Positions 32,891 to 41,028 of a stretch of DNA of 64,000 bases are shown piece after piece (position 1 is the stretch's first letter; each line of letters opens with the position of its first letter). The position numbers and the translations under genes were made by a program. The notes beneath the pieces were generated by a model. That model did not search any database. It was given only the letters and a program-made list of their open reading frames with translations, and was not told where the DNA came from. The stretch is from assembly GCF_024172165.1 (NCBI RefSeq), contig NZ_JAMZEB010000002.1:1757501-1821500 (forward strand), in the 5' to 3' direction. Source of the DNA: Nonomuraea thailandensis. Its GTDB lineage: Bacteria; Actinomycetota; Actinomycetes; Streptosporangiales; Streptosporangiaceae.

Positions 32891-34848
32891 TTCGCCTTCT
32901 TTCCGTTGGTTGCGTCGAGGGTCCTGACCCAGACCCGCATGGCTTCGGGGTCGCGGTTGCCCCAGAGGAAGTAGGGGACGAAGGTCGCCGTGACCGTCGT
33001 CTCCGGGAGTGCCTGCTCCAGCGGGAGCTCGGGGTAGAGCTCGGGGGAGGGCGGGGGAGCGGCGGCGGTGGTGAGGGTCAGCACCACGGCGTCGTCCCGC
33101 CGCTCGATGTTCGCGTTAACAATCTCGGGCACGCCGATCAGCAGGTCGTCCACGGCGGCGTCCGGGCTGTCCTGCTGCTCCACGCAGTAGACCAGCGGGC
33201 CGCGCGCCAGGCTGACCGCGCCCCTGGTGGCGTCGAGGTGGGGGTGCGAGCCGTGCGCCCTGACGGGCATCGGCAGCGTGAGCCGCACCTCGTCGCCCAC
33301 CTGCCAGCGGCGCTCGACGCCCAGCCAGCCGTCCCGCGGCCCGGCCTCGCGCGGTCCGCCGCCGGCCTTGGCCGTCGTCTCCGCCTCGTGCGGGCGGCCG
33401 TTGACCGTGACCGTCGCGCCGCGGGCCCAGCCCGGGACGCGCAGGAGGAGCCCGTACGGGCCGTCCGGCGCGCGCTCGACCGTGAGCCGCACGTCGCCGT
33501 CCCACGGGTAGGCCGTCTCCACCGCGAGGTCCAGCTCCGTGCCCTCGATCCTGCCTTCGGCGTAGGCGGCGACGAGCAGCGCGCCGTCCCGCTCGGCCGC
33601 CACGTAGTCGGCGAGCTGCGCCATCCAGCGCACGATGTTCGGCGGGCAGCACGGGCAGGTGAACCAGGCCCGGCGCAGCGGCTCGCCGCCGGCCTCGGCG
33701 CCGCTGCGCTGCTCGTGGTCGGGGCGGCGCTGCAGCGGGTTGTCGTAGAAGAACGCCTTGCCGTCCGCCGACAGGCCCACGGCGTAGGCGTTGTAGAGCA
33801 CGCGCTCGAACACGTCGAGGTACTTGGCGCCGCCCGTGGCCAGGAACATCCGCCAGGCCCACTGCATGACGGCGATGGCCGCGCAGGTCTCGCTGTAGGC
33901 GCGCTCGGACGGCAGCTCGTACCGGTCGCCGATCGCCTCGTCGGAGTGCCGGCTGCCGAGCCCGCCGGTGACGTACAGCTTGGTCGCCACCATGTCGTCC
34001 CAGAGCCGCTCCAGCGTCTCGAACAGCGACCGGTCGCCGGTCTCCAGGTGGACGTCGGCCGCGCCGGCCGCCAGGTACGCCATCCGCACCGCGTGCCCGG
34101 TCACCGACGGCAGCTCCCTGAACGGCACGTGGTCCTGGAAGTAGTCGCCGGCGAAGATGCTGTGCTTGAGCTGCCCCGAGCCGCGCCGGTCCACGAACGC
34201 GGCGGCCAGGTCGAGGTAGGCGCGCAGCCCCGTCTGCCTGAACAGCTCGACCAGCGCCATCTCCACCTCGGGATGGCCGCACACCCCCTCGTGCGCGAAC
34301 CGCTCCACCACCAGGTCCGCGAACCGCTCCGCCACCCGCAGCAGCCGCTCGTCGCCCATCCGGCGCGCCGCGGCGACGGCGGCCTGGATGAGGTGACCCA
34401 GGTTGTACAGCTCGTGCCCCCAGGACAGGTCCTCCCACGGCTTCTTCGTGGCGGCCGGGTCCTGGAAGAAGGAGTTGAGGTAGCCGTCCTCGGCCTGGAC
34501 CCGCTCCAGGAGGCCGACGACCTCCTCGAAGAACTCCCGTACGGGCTCCCGCGCGCGGCCGTCGCCCAGCTCGTAGGCCAGCCCCTCCAGGGTCTTGTAC
34601 AGGTCGGTGTCCAGGAACGGGTAGCGGCCGCGGTACGGCGCCGGGTCCTGCTCCAGGAGGCGGCTCAGGTTGGCGACGTTGCCCGCCGCGCGGAGCTGCT
34701 CGATGGTGTGCGGGATCGTGGCCGCGCCGTTCCGGCGCTGCCAGTGGTGCAGCAGACCACCGGTGATGCGCACTCCCGGAAGCGGCCGTACGGCCCCGGC
34801 GGACGTGCGTACGGCACCGGACAGGGGCTTGACCTGCTTAGACGTCAT
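32887..34848 (-). CDS. GH127 beta-L-arabinofuranosidase
   Basis: 653 residues. The zinc/cysteine active site of GH127 is visible: AYSETCAAI supplies the Glu-x-Cys pair (about 336-338) and FTCPCCPPNIVRW supplies the Cys-Cys nucleophile pair (about 396). GH127 enzymes such as bifidobacterial HypBA1 remove L-arabinofuranose from beta-linked oligoarabinosides on hydroxyproline of plant extensins; this is family knowledge. No signal peptide is present, so it works on imported arabinosylated peptides. First gene of a nine-gene operon whose neighbours overlap or abut. AAGG precedes ATG 34848. Confidence 0.95.
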   Translation of the reverse strand: MTSKQVKPLSGAVRTSAGAVRPLPGVRITGGLLHHWQRRNGAATIPHTIEQLRAAGNVANLSRLLEQDPAPYRGRYPFLDTDLYKTLEGLAYELGDGRAREPVREFFEEVVGLLERVQAEDGYLNSFFQDPAATKKPWEDLSWGHELYNLGHLIQAAVAAARRMGDERLLRVAERFADLVVERFAHEGVCGHPEVEMALVELFRQTGLRAYLDLAAAFVDRRGSGQLKHSIFAGDYFQDHVPFRELPSVTGHAVRMAYLAAGAADVHLETGDRSLFETLERLWDDMVATKLYVTGGLGSRHSDEAIGDRYELPSERAYSETCAAIAVMQWAWRMFLATGGAKYLDVFERVLYNAYAVGLSADGKAFFYDNPLQRRPDHEQRSGAEAGGEPLRRAWFTCPCCPPNIVRWMAQLADYVAAERDGALLVAAYAEGRIEGTELDLAVETAYPWDGDVRLTVERAPDGPYGLLLRVPGWARGATVTVNGRPHEAETTAKAGGGPREAGPRDGWLGVERRWQVGDEVRLTLPMPVRAHGSHPHLDATRGAVSLARGPLVYCVEQQDSPDAAVDDLLIGVPEIVNANIERRDDAVVLTLTTAAAPPPSPELYPELPLEQALPETTVTATFVPYFLWGNRDPEAMRVWVRTLDATNGKKAK

Positions 34849-34881
34849 GAACCTTCCCAGTAATGTGTGGCATTGCACTGA

Positions 34882-34911
34882 ACCATAGGTGTCCGGGAGG
34901 TGTGTTGCCAA
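34882..34911 (-). promoter_or_regulatory. Predicted promoter of the GH127-peptide-utilisation operon
   Basis: On the minus strand TTGGCA (34906-34911), 18 bases, then TATGGT (34882-34887), giving a leader of about 30 bases before ATG 34848. It is the only good promoter pair found upstream of the nine genes. Confidence 0.55.
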
Positions 34912-34989
34912 GGGTTGCGGAGGTGACGAAAAGAGAAAGTAACGTGTCCGGAATCTGGGACGGAGCGCCCGGACGACTACAGTGGCGCG

Positions 34990-35517
34990 GTGCGACGCGT
35001 ATCCGTGGTGGGCAACACCGGCTCGGGAAAGTCCACGCTGGCGGCCGGTCTGGCGGCGCGCCTCGGCGTGCCCTGGCTGGAGCTCGACTCGATCTTCCAC
35101 ATGCCGGGCTGGACGCCGCGGCCTGAGCCGGAGTTCCTGGCCGAGGTCGATCGGTTCACCGCCGCCGACGGGTGGGTGGTGGACGGCAACTACTCCGCCG
35201 TGCGCGACCTGGTGTGGCAGCGGGCCGACACCGTGGTCTGGTTCGACCTGCCCAGGCGCACGGTGATGCGCCGGCTGCTGCCCAGGACGCTGCGGCGGAT
35301 GGCCACCGGCGCCGAGCTGTGGAACGGCAACAGGGAGTCCTTCCGCTTCCTGTTCACCAAGGACGAGTCGATCGTCCGCTGGGCCTGGACCCGGCACGAT
35401 CACTACCGCGAGCGCTACCGCCAGGCCGCCGCCGATCCGGGGAACGAGCACCTGACGTTCGTCCGCATCGCGTCCCGGGCCGACGCCGAGAGGCTGCTGG
35501 GGCCCGGCGCCCCGTGA
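34990..35517 (+). CDS. Small P-loop kinase-like NTPase
   Basis: 175 residues. Walker A VVGNTGSGKST (about 6-16), an LDSIFHMPGW segment, DGNYSAVRD and a LID-like RRTVMRRLLPRTLRRM stretch resemble the adenylate-kinase-like small P-loop proteins often annotated as topology modulation/FlaR. Substrate unknown. GTG 34990 lies 6 bases after TACAGT (34978-34983), suggesting a leaderless message. Divergent from the GH127 operon but with no visible link to it. Confidence 0.75.
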   Translation: MRRVSVVGNTGSGKSTLAAGLAARLGVPWLELDSIFHMPGWTPRPEPEFLAEVDRFTAADGWVVDGNYSAVRDLVWQRADTVVWFDLPRRTVMRRLLPRTLRRMATGAELWNGNRESFRFLFTKDESIVRWAWTRHDHYRERYRQAAADPGNEHLTFVRIASRADAERLLGPGAP

Positions 35518-35541
35518 ACCGCCGGCCCGCTCGCGGCGGCC

Positions 35542-35582
35542 GGGCACGCGGCGGCCCCGATCACCTGACCGGCCGCGTGCCC
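35542..35582. terminator. Hairpin between convergent NTPase and GntR genes
   Basis: An 11-bp perfect inverted repeat, GGGCACGCGGC (35542-35552) / GCCGCGTGCCC (35572-35582), with a 19-base loop, sits between two convergent stops and can serve both. Confidence 0.55.
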
Positions 35583-35599
35583 GCCGGTGAAGGCGGGGA

Positions 35600-36340
35600 T
35601 CAGCGCTCGATGAGCGTGACCTCCAGGGAGTAGTGGGAGGCGCGGTAGACGTGCGAGCCGTGCTCGACGGCGCGCCCCTGGTCGTCGTAGGTGGTGCGGA
35701 CCATCGTCAGCAGCGGCGCCCCGCGGCGCTCCTCCAGCAGCCGGGCCTCGGCCTGGGTGGCGGCCCTGGCGCCGATGCGCTGGTTGGCGACGCGCATGCG
35801 CACCCCCGCGCCGCGCAGCAGCTCGTACAGGCCGCGCCCCTCCAGGTCGGCGGGCGTGAGCGGGGCCAGGCCCTGCGGCAGCCAGTTGTGCAGGACGGCG
35901 AGCGGCTCACCGGCCGCGAACCGCACCCGCTCCAGGTAGAGGATCTGTGCGCCCGGCTCCACGCCCAGGATCGGCGCGATCTCCTCCTCCGCCGGCCGCG
36001 GCTCCAGCGCCAGCACCTGCGTGGCCGGCTCCTGACCCGAGCGGCGCAGGTCGTCGTAGAGGCTCGTCAGCTCGACCGAGCGCTTGACCTGGCCGTGCAC
36101 CACCTGGGTGCCGACGCCGCGCTTGCGCACCAGCAGGCCCTTGTCCACCAGGTACTGGATCGCCTGGCGGATCGTGGGCCGCGACAGGCCGAGCTTGTCG
36201 GCCAGCAGGATCTCGTTGTCCAGCCGCGAGCCGGGGGCCAGGTCGCCGCGGCGGATCGCCTCCGCGATCTGCTCGGCCACCTGGAAATAGAGCGGCACGG
36301 GACTGGACCGGTCCAGGTCGATGGCCAGGTTCGCGGTCAT
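35600..36340 (-). CDS. GntR family regulator, HutC/UTRA type
   Basis: 246 residues. An N-terminal winged helix (about 15-80: YFQVAEQIAEAIRRGDLAPGSRLDNEILLADKLGLSRPTIRQAIQYLVDKGLLVRKRGVGTQVV) is followed by a UTRA ligand domain (about 95-240). Such proteins respond to sugars, amino acids or similar small molecules. A TGTCCTGACA palindrome overlaps its own -35, pointing to autoregulation. It is the nearest regulator to the GH127 operon (1.5 kb away), but no copy of its palindrome was seen at that promoter. Confidence 0.9.
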   Translation of the reverse strand: MTANLAIDLDRSSPVPLYFQVAEQIAEAIRRGDLAPGSRLDNEILLADKLGLSRPTIRQAIQYLVDKGLLVRKRGVGTQVVHGQVKRSVELTSLYDDLRRSGQEPATQVLALEPRPAEEEIAPILGVEPGAQILYLERVRFAAGEPLAVLHNWLPQGLAPLTPADLEGRGLYELLRGAGVRMRVANQRIGARAATQAEARLLEERRGAPLLTMVRTTYDDQGRAVEHGSHVYRASHYSLEVTLIER

Positions 36341-36347
36341 GCTGATC

Positions 36348-36377
36348 AGCTTAACCGACGTCAGAATGTCCTGACAA
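36348..36377 (-). promoter_or_regulatory. GntR-gene promoter (leaderless) with operator at -35
   Basis: On the minus strand TTGTCA (36372-36377), 18 bases, TAAGCT (36348-36353), then 7 bases to the ATG, so the message is leaderless. The 10-mer TGTCCTGACA (36367-36376; 4-2-4 palindrome) overlaps the -35. Confidence 0.55.
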
Positions 36378-36396
36378 ATGAGTCATGGGTGGGGTC

Positions 36397-37233
36397 TCAG
36401 GCGTCCCCGCCGCCGCATCCGCACCCGCCGTCGCCGCCCGTGTCGGCGTCGCCGTCGTCGTCCGCCCCGCCGCGTACCGGGGCGGGCGCCGGCACGGTCT
36501 CGGGCGGGCGCTCGCCCCGGATCACGTACGACTCCAGGCTGCCGTCATGGTCCGGATGCGCGGCCAGGACCTCGCGATAGGCCGCCTCGCCCGCCCGCGT
36601 CGTGCCACCGTGAGGCGTCCACATCCACTCGATGACCATCCAGAACACCACGGTGAGCGGCGGCGCGACCAGCGCAGGCCACCACTGCCCGAGCCGCGCC
36701 CACGCCGCCGCCGGCTTTCCTGTCAGCAGGTCACCGGCCGTGTCCAGCGCGAGCATCAACGTGGCGACGTTCGCGCACAACACCGGCAGGAACGTCAACG
36801 CCGACAGCGTGAGCGGCCACGACATCCAGCCGGGACGCAGCAGCCCGCGCCGCCCGAGCTCGGCGCGCATCCGGCTCTCCAGCGGCGGCCAGCCCGGCGC
36901 CTCCGCGATCTCCCGGCGGGTGGCGCGGCCCGCCCGGCCGGCCAGGAAGCCGAGCACGAGGCGTTCGGCCGGATGCACGGCGGCGGCCCCGGGGACCGCG
37001 GCGCACAGGCCCGACCGGGACTCGCGGACGGCGTTGCGCCTGACCAGCGCGGTGATCGCCGTCTCGGCCAGCGACCGGCGCCCCTTGATCAGCACCGCCA
37101 GCTCGTACGCGCCACCGGTGATCGCGCCCTTCTCCCCGTGCCGGAGCGGCCGGCGCACCAGGCACTCCAGCAGGACGAGCACCACGACGGCCACCAGGCC
37201 GAGGGCGAGCACGACCGCGACGATCACCACCAT
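36397..37233 (-). CDS. TIGR04222-type membrane protein with Gly/Cys-rich tail
   Basis: 278 residues. An N-terminal membrane helix, a cytoplasmic part with ITGGAYELAVLIKGRRSLAETAITALVRR and two more hydrophobic segments (about 140-205) are followed by an acidic linker and a final GDGGCGCGGGDA. This organisation matches the TIGR04222 family, whose function is unknown. GGAGGT five bases before ATG 37233 supports the start. Confidence 0.8.
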   Translation of the reverse strand: MVVIVAVVLALGLVAVVVLVLLECLVRRPLRHGEKGAITGGAYELAVLIKGRRSLAETAITALVRRNAVRESRSGLCAAVPGAAAVHPAERLVLGFLAGRAGRATRREIAEAPGWPPLESRMRAELGRRGLLRPGWMSWPLTLSALTFLPVLCANVATLMLALDTAGDLLTGKPAAAWARLGQWWPALVAPPLTVVFWMVIEWMWTPHGGTTRAGEAAYREVLAAHPDHDGSLESYVIRGERPPETVPAPAPVRGGADDDGDADTGGDGGCGCGGGDA

Positions 37234-37406
37234 CGGGCACCTCCGGGCGCGGGACCGCTGTACCCGAAGATAGCCGCGTCAGCGGGGCGCGCGATAGGTG
37301 ACCACCTTGTCGCCCCGGCCCGGATACTCCATGGTTGCGAGCCGACGTGAAGACGATCAAGCGCCCCGCGATCAGGCCACCCGGTCCGCTGCTGGATGAT
37401 GTCCGG

Positions 37407-38621
37407 ATGACGAATCGGGCGAACGGCACCGGACGCATGCCCGCCGGGCTCATCGCACTGACCCTCGGCAGTTTCGGGATCGGCCTGACCGAGTTCGTGA
37501 TCGCGGGCCTGCTGCCGCAGGTGAGCCGGAGCCTGGACGTCTCCGAGGCCGCGGCCGGATGGCTGATCTCCGGGTACGCGCTGAGCGTCGCCGCCGGCGC
37601 GATCGTGGTGACCGCCGCCACCGGCGGGCTGCCCCGCAAGCCGGTCCTCGTCGGGCTGGTGGCGCTGTTCGTCGCCGGCAACCTGCTGTCCGCCGTCGCG
37701 GCCGGGTATCCGATGATGCTGCTCGGGCGCGTCGTCGCCGCCCTGTGCCACGGCTCGTTCTTCGGCATCGGCTCGCTCGTCGCCCGGCGCATGGTGCCGC
37801 CGGAGCGGGCGTCGCGGGCGGTGGCGGTGATGTTCGCCGGGCTGACGCTCGCCAACGTCCTGGGCGTGCCGTTCGGCGCGCTGATCGGCGAGCGCTGGAC
37901 CTGGCGGGCCACGTTCTGGGCGATCACCGCGATCGGGGTCGTCGCCCTGGTGGCCATCGCGGCGCTGGTGCCGGGCTGGGCGGGCGCTGCCGACCGCACG
38001 CATCCCGCGGCGGCGACCGGCCTGCGCGGGCTGCGGGCGCAGCTCCACGCGTTCCGCTCCGGGCAGGTGTGGCTGACGCTGGCGGCCACCGCGCTGGGGT
38101 ACGGCGGCATGTTCGGCGCGTTCAGCTACATCGCCTACACCTTCACGCACGTCACCGGCTTCGCCGCCGCCGACGTCGCCTGGCTGCTCGTCGTGTACGG
38201 CACCGGCCTGGTGATCGGGAACCTGGCCGGCGGGCGGGCCGCGGACGGCGACCGGGACCGCACGCTGATCGGCTCCCTGGCCGGGCTCGCCGTGACGCTG
38301 ATCGCGTTCGGGGCGCTGGCCGCCTACGCCGCCGCGGCGGTGGTGCTGGTCTTCCTGCTGGGCCTGTTCGGCTTCGCCGGCGTCCCCGGCATGATCACCC
38401 GGGTGACCGACTACGCGGGCGGCGTCCCGCTCGCCGCCAGCGCCAACGTGTCGGCCTCCAACGTCGGCAACGCGCTGGGGGCCTGGCTCGGCGGCCTGGC
38501 CATCAGCGCCGGTCTCGGCTACACCGCGCCCCTGTACGCCGGCGCCGCCCTCGTCCTGGCCGCCCTCGCGGTGATGGCGGTCAGCGCGCGACGAGCCGCG
38601 GCGGATCGGCCGGTGAGGTGA
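37407..38621 (+). CDS. MFS exporter (DHA1, AraJ/Cmx-like)
   Basis: 404 residues, 12 predicted membrane helices, beginning with the DHA1 signature LGSFGIGLTEFVIAGLLPQVSRSLDVSEAAAGWLISGYAL and LGRVVAALCHGSFFGIGSLVARRM in helices 4-5. It resembles sugar-efflux or chloramphenicol-type drug exporters; substrate unknown. ATG 37407 starts the conserved part; an upstream in-frame start at 37335 adds a poor N-terminus. Its last codons lie in a 26-bp direct repeat shared with the end of the convergent HAD gene. Confidence 0.87.
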   Translation: MTNRANGTGRMPAGLIALTLGSFGIGLTEFVIAGLLPQVSRSLDVSEAAAGWLISGYALSVAAGAIVVTAATGGLPRKPVLVGLVALFVAGNLLSAVAAGYPMMLLGRVVAALCHGSFFGIGSLVARRMVPPERASRAVAVMFAGLTLANVLGVPFGALIGERWTWRATFWAITAIGVVALVAIAALVPGWAGAADRTHPAAATGLRGLRAQLHAFRSGQVWLTLAATALGYGGMFGAFSYIAYTFTHVTGFAAADVAWLLVVYGTGLVIGNLAGGRAADGDRDRTLIGSLAGLAVTLIAFGALAAYAAAAVVLVFLLGLFGFAGVPGMITRVTDYAGGVPLAASANVSASNVGNALGAWLGGLAISAGLGYTAPLYAGAALVLAALAVMAVSARRAAADRPVR

Positions 38622-38643
38622 TGGCGGTCAGCGCGCGACGAGC
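38571..38643. repeat. 26-bp perfect direct repeat, 47-bp period, at convergent gene ends
   Basis: The same 26 bases, starting GTGATGGCGGTCAGCGCGCG, occur at 38571-38596 and 38618-38643. The first copy encodes the MFS C-terminus (VMAVSARRA); the second spans the MFS stop and, read backwards, the last codons and stop of the HAD gene. Confidence 0.95.
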
Positions 38644-39329
38644 GGCGGCAGCTCCGTCAGCGACGTGATGCGGGGGAAACCCGCGGGCGGGGTCGGCCCG
38701 GAGGCGAGCCGGTCCAGCCAGACCGAGCGCATCCCGGTCACCGCGGGCCCCGTCACGTCGTTCTCCACGTCGTCGCCCACCAGCAGCACCTCCTCCGGCG
38801 CCAGCCCCAGCGCCGCCGCGGCCCCGGTGTAGCAGGCGGGCGCGGGCTTGAAGTGCCCGCCCAGGACCTCGCCCGTCAGCACCGGCCCGACCAGCCCCGC
38901 CAGCCCGATCGCACGCACCTTCGCCTCCTGCATCGGCAGCGTGCCGTTGGTCAGCACCCCGAGCGCGAACCCGTCCAGCCCCGCCAGCGCCGCGGTCACG
39001 TCCGGGAACGCCGCCCAGTGCCGCCGGTACAGCTCGGTGAAGCCCGCGTACGCGGCGTCCAGGTCGCCGGGCACGGGCACGGCCAGCTCCGCGCACAGCG
39101 CGGCCAGCCGCAGCCGCCGCTGCTCCTGCACCGAGCACCGCCCCGCCTGCCACATCGCCAGGTACGGCCCCTCCAGCGCGGCCCAGATCGCCGGCGCCTC
39201 GGCCAGCCGCGGATGGCCGGGGAACCGGCCCGCCACCCACGCCGTGATGCCGGCGTCGGCGGCGCCGCGATGGTCGAACAGGGTGCCGTCGAGGTCGAAC
39301 AGGATGCCCTTGATCCCGGGCTCGCTCAC
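38628..39329 (-). CDS. HAD-superfamily hydrolase
   Basis: 233 residues. All four HAD motifs are visible: motif I LFDLDGTLFDH (about 10-20), motif II VLTNGT, motif III Lys in HFKPAPACY, motif IV VGDDVENDV. A helical cap sits after motif I. Probably a small-molecule phosphatase; substrate unknown. GTG 39329 overlaps the stop of the upstream gene (GTGA), so the two are coupled. Confidence 0.9.
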   Translation of the reverse strand: MSEPGIKGILFDLDGTLFDHRGAADAGITAWVAGRFPGHPRLAEAPAIWAALEGPYLAMWQAGRCSVQEQRRLRLAALCAELAVPVPGDLDAAYAGFTELYRRHWAAFPDVTAALAGLDGFALGVLTNGTLPMQEAKVRAIGLAGLVGPVLTGEVLGGHFKPAPACYTGAAAALGLAPEEVLLVGDDVENDVTGPAVTGMRSVWLDRLASGPTPPAGFPRITSLTELPPLVAR

Positions 39330-40051
39330 TGGGCGGCTTCCGAGATGATCCGGGCCGCCGTCTCCCGCGGCGGGTAGCCGAGCGTGAGGCCGCGCACCGA
39401 CAGGGAGGCCTGCGCGAACAGCGCCTCGGCGTTCTCGGTGAGCACGTAGTTCAGCGCGGGGGAGCAGGCGCGGTGCTCGTCCAGGGCCTGCGCCTCCCGC
39501 TCCGCCAGCTCCTTCGGCAGCGCCTCGCGGTAGTCGGCGATCAGCGCGTCGAGGTCGAAGAGCTGCGCGTACTTCTCCGACGTGCCCGCCACCACCCGCA
39601 CCAGCTCGCCGTCGAGCTGGGCGTGGTAGACCAGGTTCGTGCCGCCGCTCTTGGCGAACCAGCGCATCGCCTCGTCGGCGGGCAGCGTGAAGGCCCCGTA
39701 CGGCTTGCGCGCGTACAGCAGCGCCTCGGCTATCCACCGGTCGCACCACAGCTCGTCGCGGTAGGGCGCCGGGGCGTGCGGATCGACGGACAGGCCCTGT
39801 GCCAGCACCGGGTTCCAGGCCGACACCATCGGGCTGCTGAAGCGCGGCATGCGGGGGCCGCGCCAGTGGCTCAGCGCGTGGCCGTACCAGACGGTCACGA
39901 CCTCGACCCGGCGCTTGGCCAGGGGCCGCTCGTAGGTGCCGTTCATGATCTGGCCCCCGTCAGGGTGCCGCCATGGTCCGGGGGTGAGGCCGAGGTCTGT
40001 GGGGGCCGGAGGAGTCCGGTAGTCGGGATGGAGTATCCACGCGTCCGCCAC
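39326..40051 (-). CDS. Hypothetical protein
   Basis: About 241 residues, not recognised. It is soluble, with no signal peptide and many aromatic and charged residues (VVTVWYGHALSHWRGPRMPRF, NPWF-like stretches, KSGGTNLVYHAQLDGELVRVVAGTSEKYAQLFDLDALIADYREALPKEL). GTG 40051 is preferred for its position after GGAAAGG; an ATG at 40120 is possible. Co-transcribed with the HAD gene and divergent from a DUF5753-type regulator that may control it. Confidence 0.65.
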   Translation of the reverse strand: MADAWILHPDYRTPPAPTDLGLTPGPWRHPDGGQIMNGTYERPLAKRRVEVVTVWYGHALSHWRGPRMPRFSSPMVSAWNPVLAQGLSVDPHAPAPYRDELWCDRWIAEALLYARKPYGAFTLPADEAMRWFAKSGGTNLVYHAQLDGELVRVVAGTSEKYAQLFDLDALIADYREALPKELAEREAQALDEHRACSPALNYVLTENAEALFAQASLSVRGLTLGYPPRETAARIISEAAQ

Positions 40052-40162
40052 AGTTTCTCTGCCTTTCCGATTGGCGTATGCACGACGTGTCCGAGCACTA
40101 GAGTGGCCATCGTGCAACACCCGTCACTCGGTTTCAATAGACCAGGTGTAAACGCTGATATT

Positions 40163-40182
40163 TGTCATCGATGGTTGTGACA
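40163..40182. promoter_or_regulatory. Possible operator in front of the XRE regulator
   Basis: TGTCA (40163-40167) and TGACA (40178-40182) form a 5-bp inverted repeat with 10 bases between, just before ATG 40188 in the divergent intergenic region. Weak evidence. Confidence 0.3.
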
Positions 40183-40187
40183 GACGT

Positions 40188-41024
40188 ATGCAGTTAAGCG
40201 TTGTCGCGGCCCGGCTGTGCTCCCTGCGCGCCGCGGCCAGGCTGTCGATGAAGTCCGCGGCGGACGCCGCGGGGCTCAACACCTCCACGATCTTCCGGAT
40301 CGAGCACGGCCTGGTGGCGCCGCGCGAGGCCACCGTGCGCACGCTCCTGGAGCTGTACGGCCACGGCGAGCACTCGCCGCGGCTGCTGTCGCTGCTGCGG
40401 GAGGAGCGGGTGCCCGGCTGGTACGACGCCCCTGGCGTGCCGCTGGCGCTGTCGGCGTTCCTGGAGATGGAGGACCAGGCGCAGATCATCTACACGTACT
40501 GCCCGATGCAGGTGCCCGCGCTGCTGCAGACCCCGGCGTACGCGCTGTCCGCCGCGCTGGCCGGGCTGCCCGCCGGAGCCACGTACGAGCAGGCGGCCGG
40601 CGCGGCCGAGCTGGTGGCGGTGCGGCAGCGGGTGCTCGACCGGCACCAGGGGCCGCACCTGTGGGCGGTGCTCGACCGGGCGGCGCTGAGCGACCCGCCG
40701 CTGGGCCGGACGGAGGACCGGCTGGCCCAGCTCGACGCGCTCACCAAGGCCGCCAGGCAGCCGCACCTGGCCGTGCAGGTCGCCCGGCCCGTCAGCGAGA
40801 GCGGCTACCTCTACCAGGGGCCGCCGTTCACGCTGCTGCGCTTCCCCCAGCAGGAGCGGCCGGACGCGCTGGTGCTGCACCTGCTGCACGCCCCGATCGT
40901 CGTCGAGGACCGGCGGCGGGTCGAGGAGCACCAGCAGGCGTTCGCGCGGCTGTCGCTGTCGGCGCTGCCCGTGGAGTCCACCCCCGACGTGCTCGACGGG
41001 GTCCGCGCCACGCTGCCGCACTGA
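40188..41024 (+). CDS. XRE-family regulator with DUF5753 domain
   Basis: 278 residues. A helix-turn-helix (about 8-60: LRAAARLSMKSAADAAGLNTSTIFRIEHGLVAPREATVRTLLELYG) is followed by the DUF5753 region (about 85-270) with CPMQVPALLQTPAYALSAALAG, typical of the many actinomycete regulators that usually sit beside a DUF397 gene. No DUF397 gene is present here. Codon 3 is TTA, so translation may depend on the rare leucyl tRNA. Four bases separate its stop from the convergent gntR stop. Confidence 0.9.
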   Translation: MQLSVVAARLCSLRAAARLSMKSAADAAGLNTSTIFRIEHGLVAPREATVRTLLELYGHGEHSPRLLSLLREERVPGWYDAPGVPLALSAFLEMEDQAQIIYTYCPMQVPALLQTPAYALSAALAGLPAGATYEQAAGAAELVAVRQRVLDRHQGPHLWAVLDRAALSDPPLGRTEDRLAQLDALTKAARQPHLAVQVARPVSESGYLYQGPPFTLLRFPQQERPDALVLHLLHAPIVVEDRRRVEEHQQAFARLSLSALPVESTPDVLDGVRATLPH

Positions 41025-41028
41025 CCGC

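Noticed and set aside
30929..34863. Long plus-strand frames over the peptide-binding protein and GH127 genes
   Set aside because: Products are Val/Arg/His/Gln-rich with no recognisable fold; minus-strand genes carry clear lipobox and active-site motifs.
34849..35547. N-terminal extension of the GH127 frame
   Set aside because: The added residues are Arg/Pro/Gly-rich antisense of the P-loop gene; ATG 34848 has a ribosome site and a promoter just upstream.
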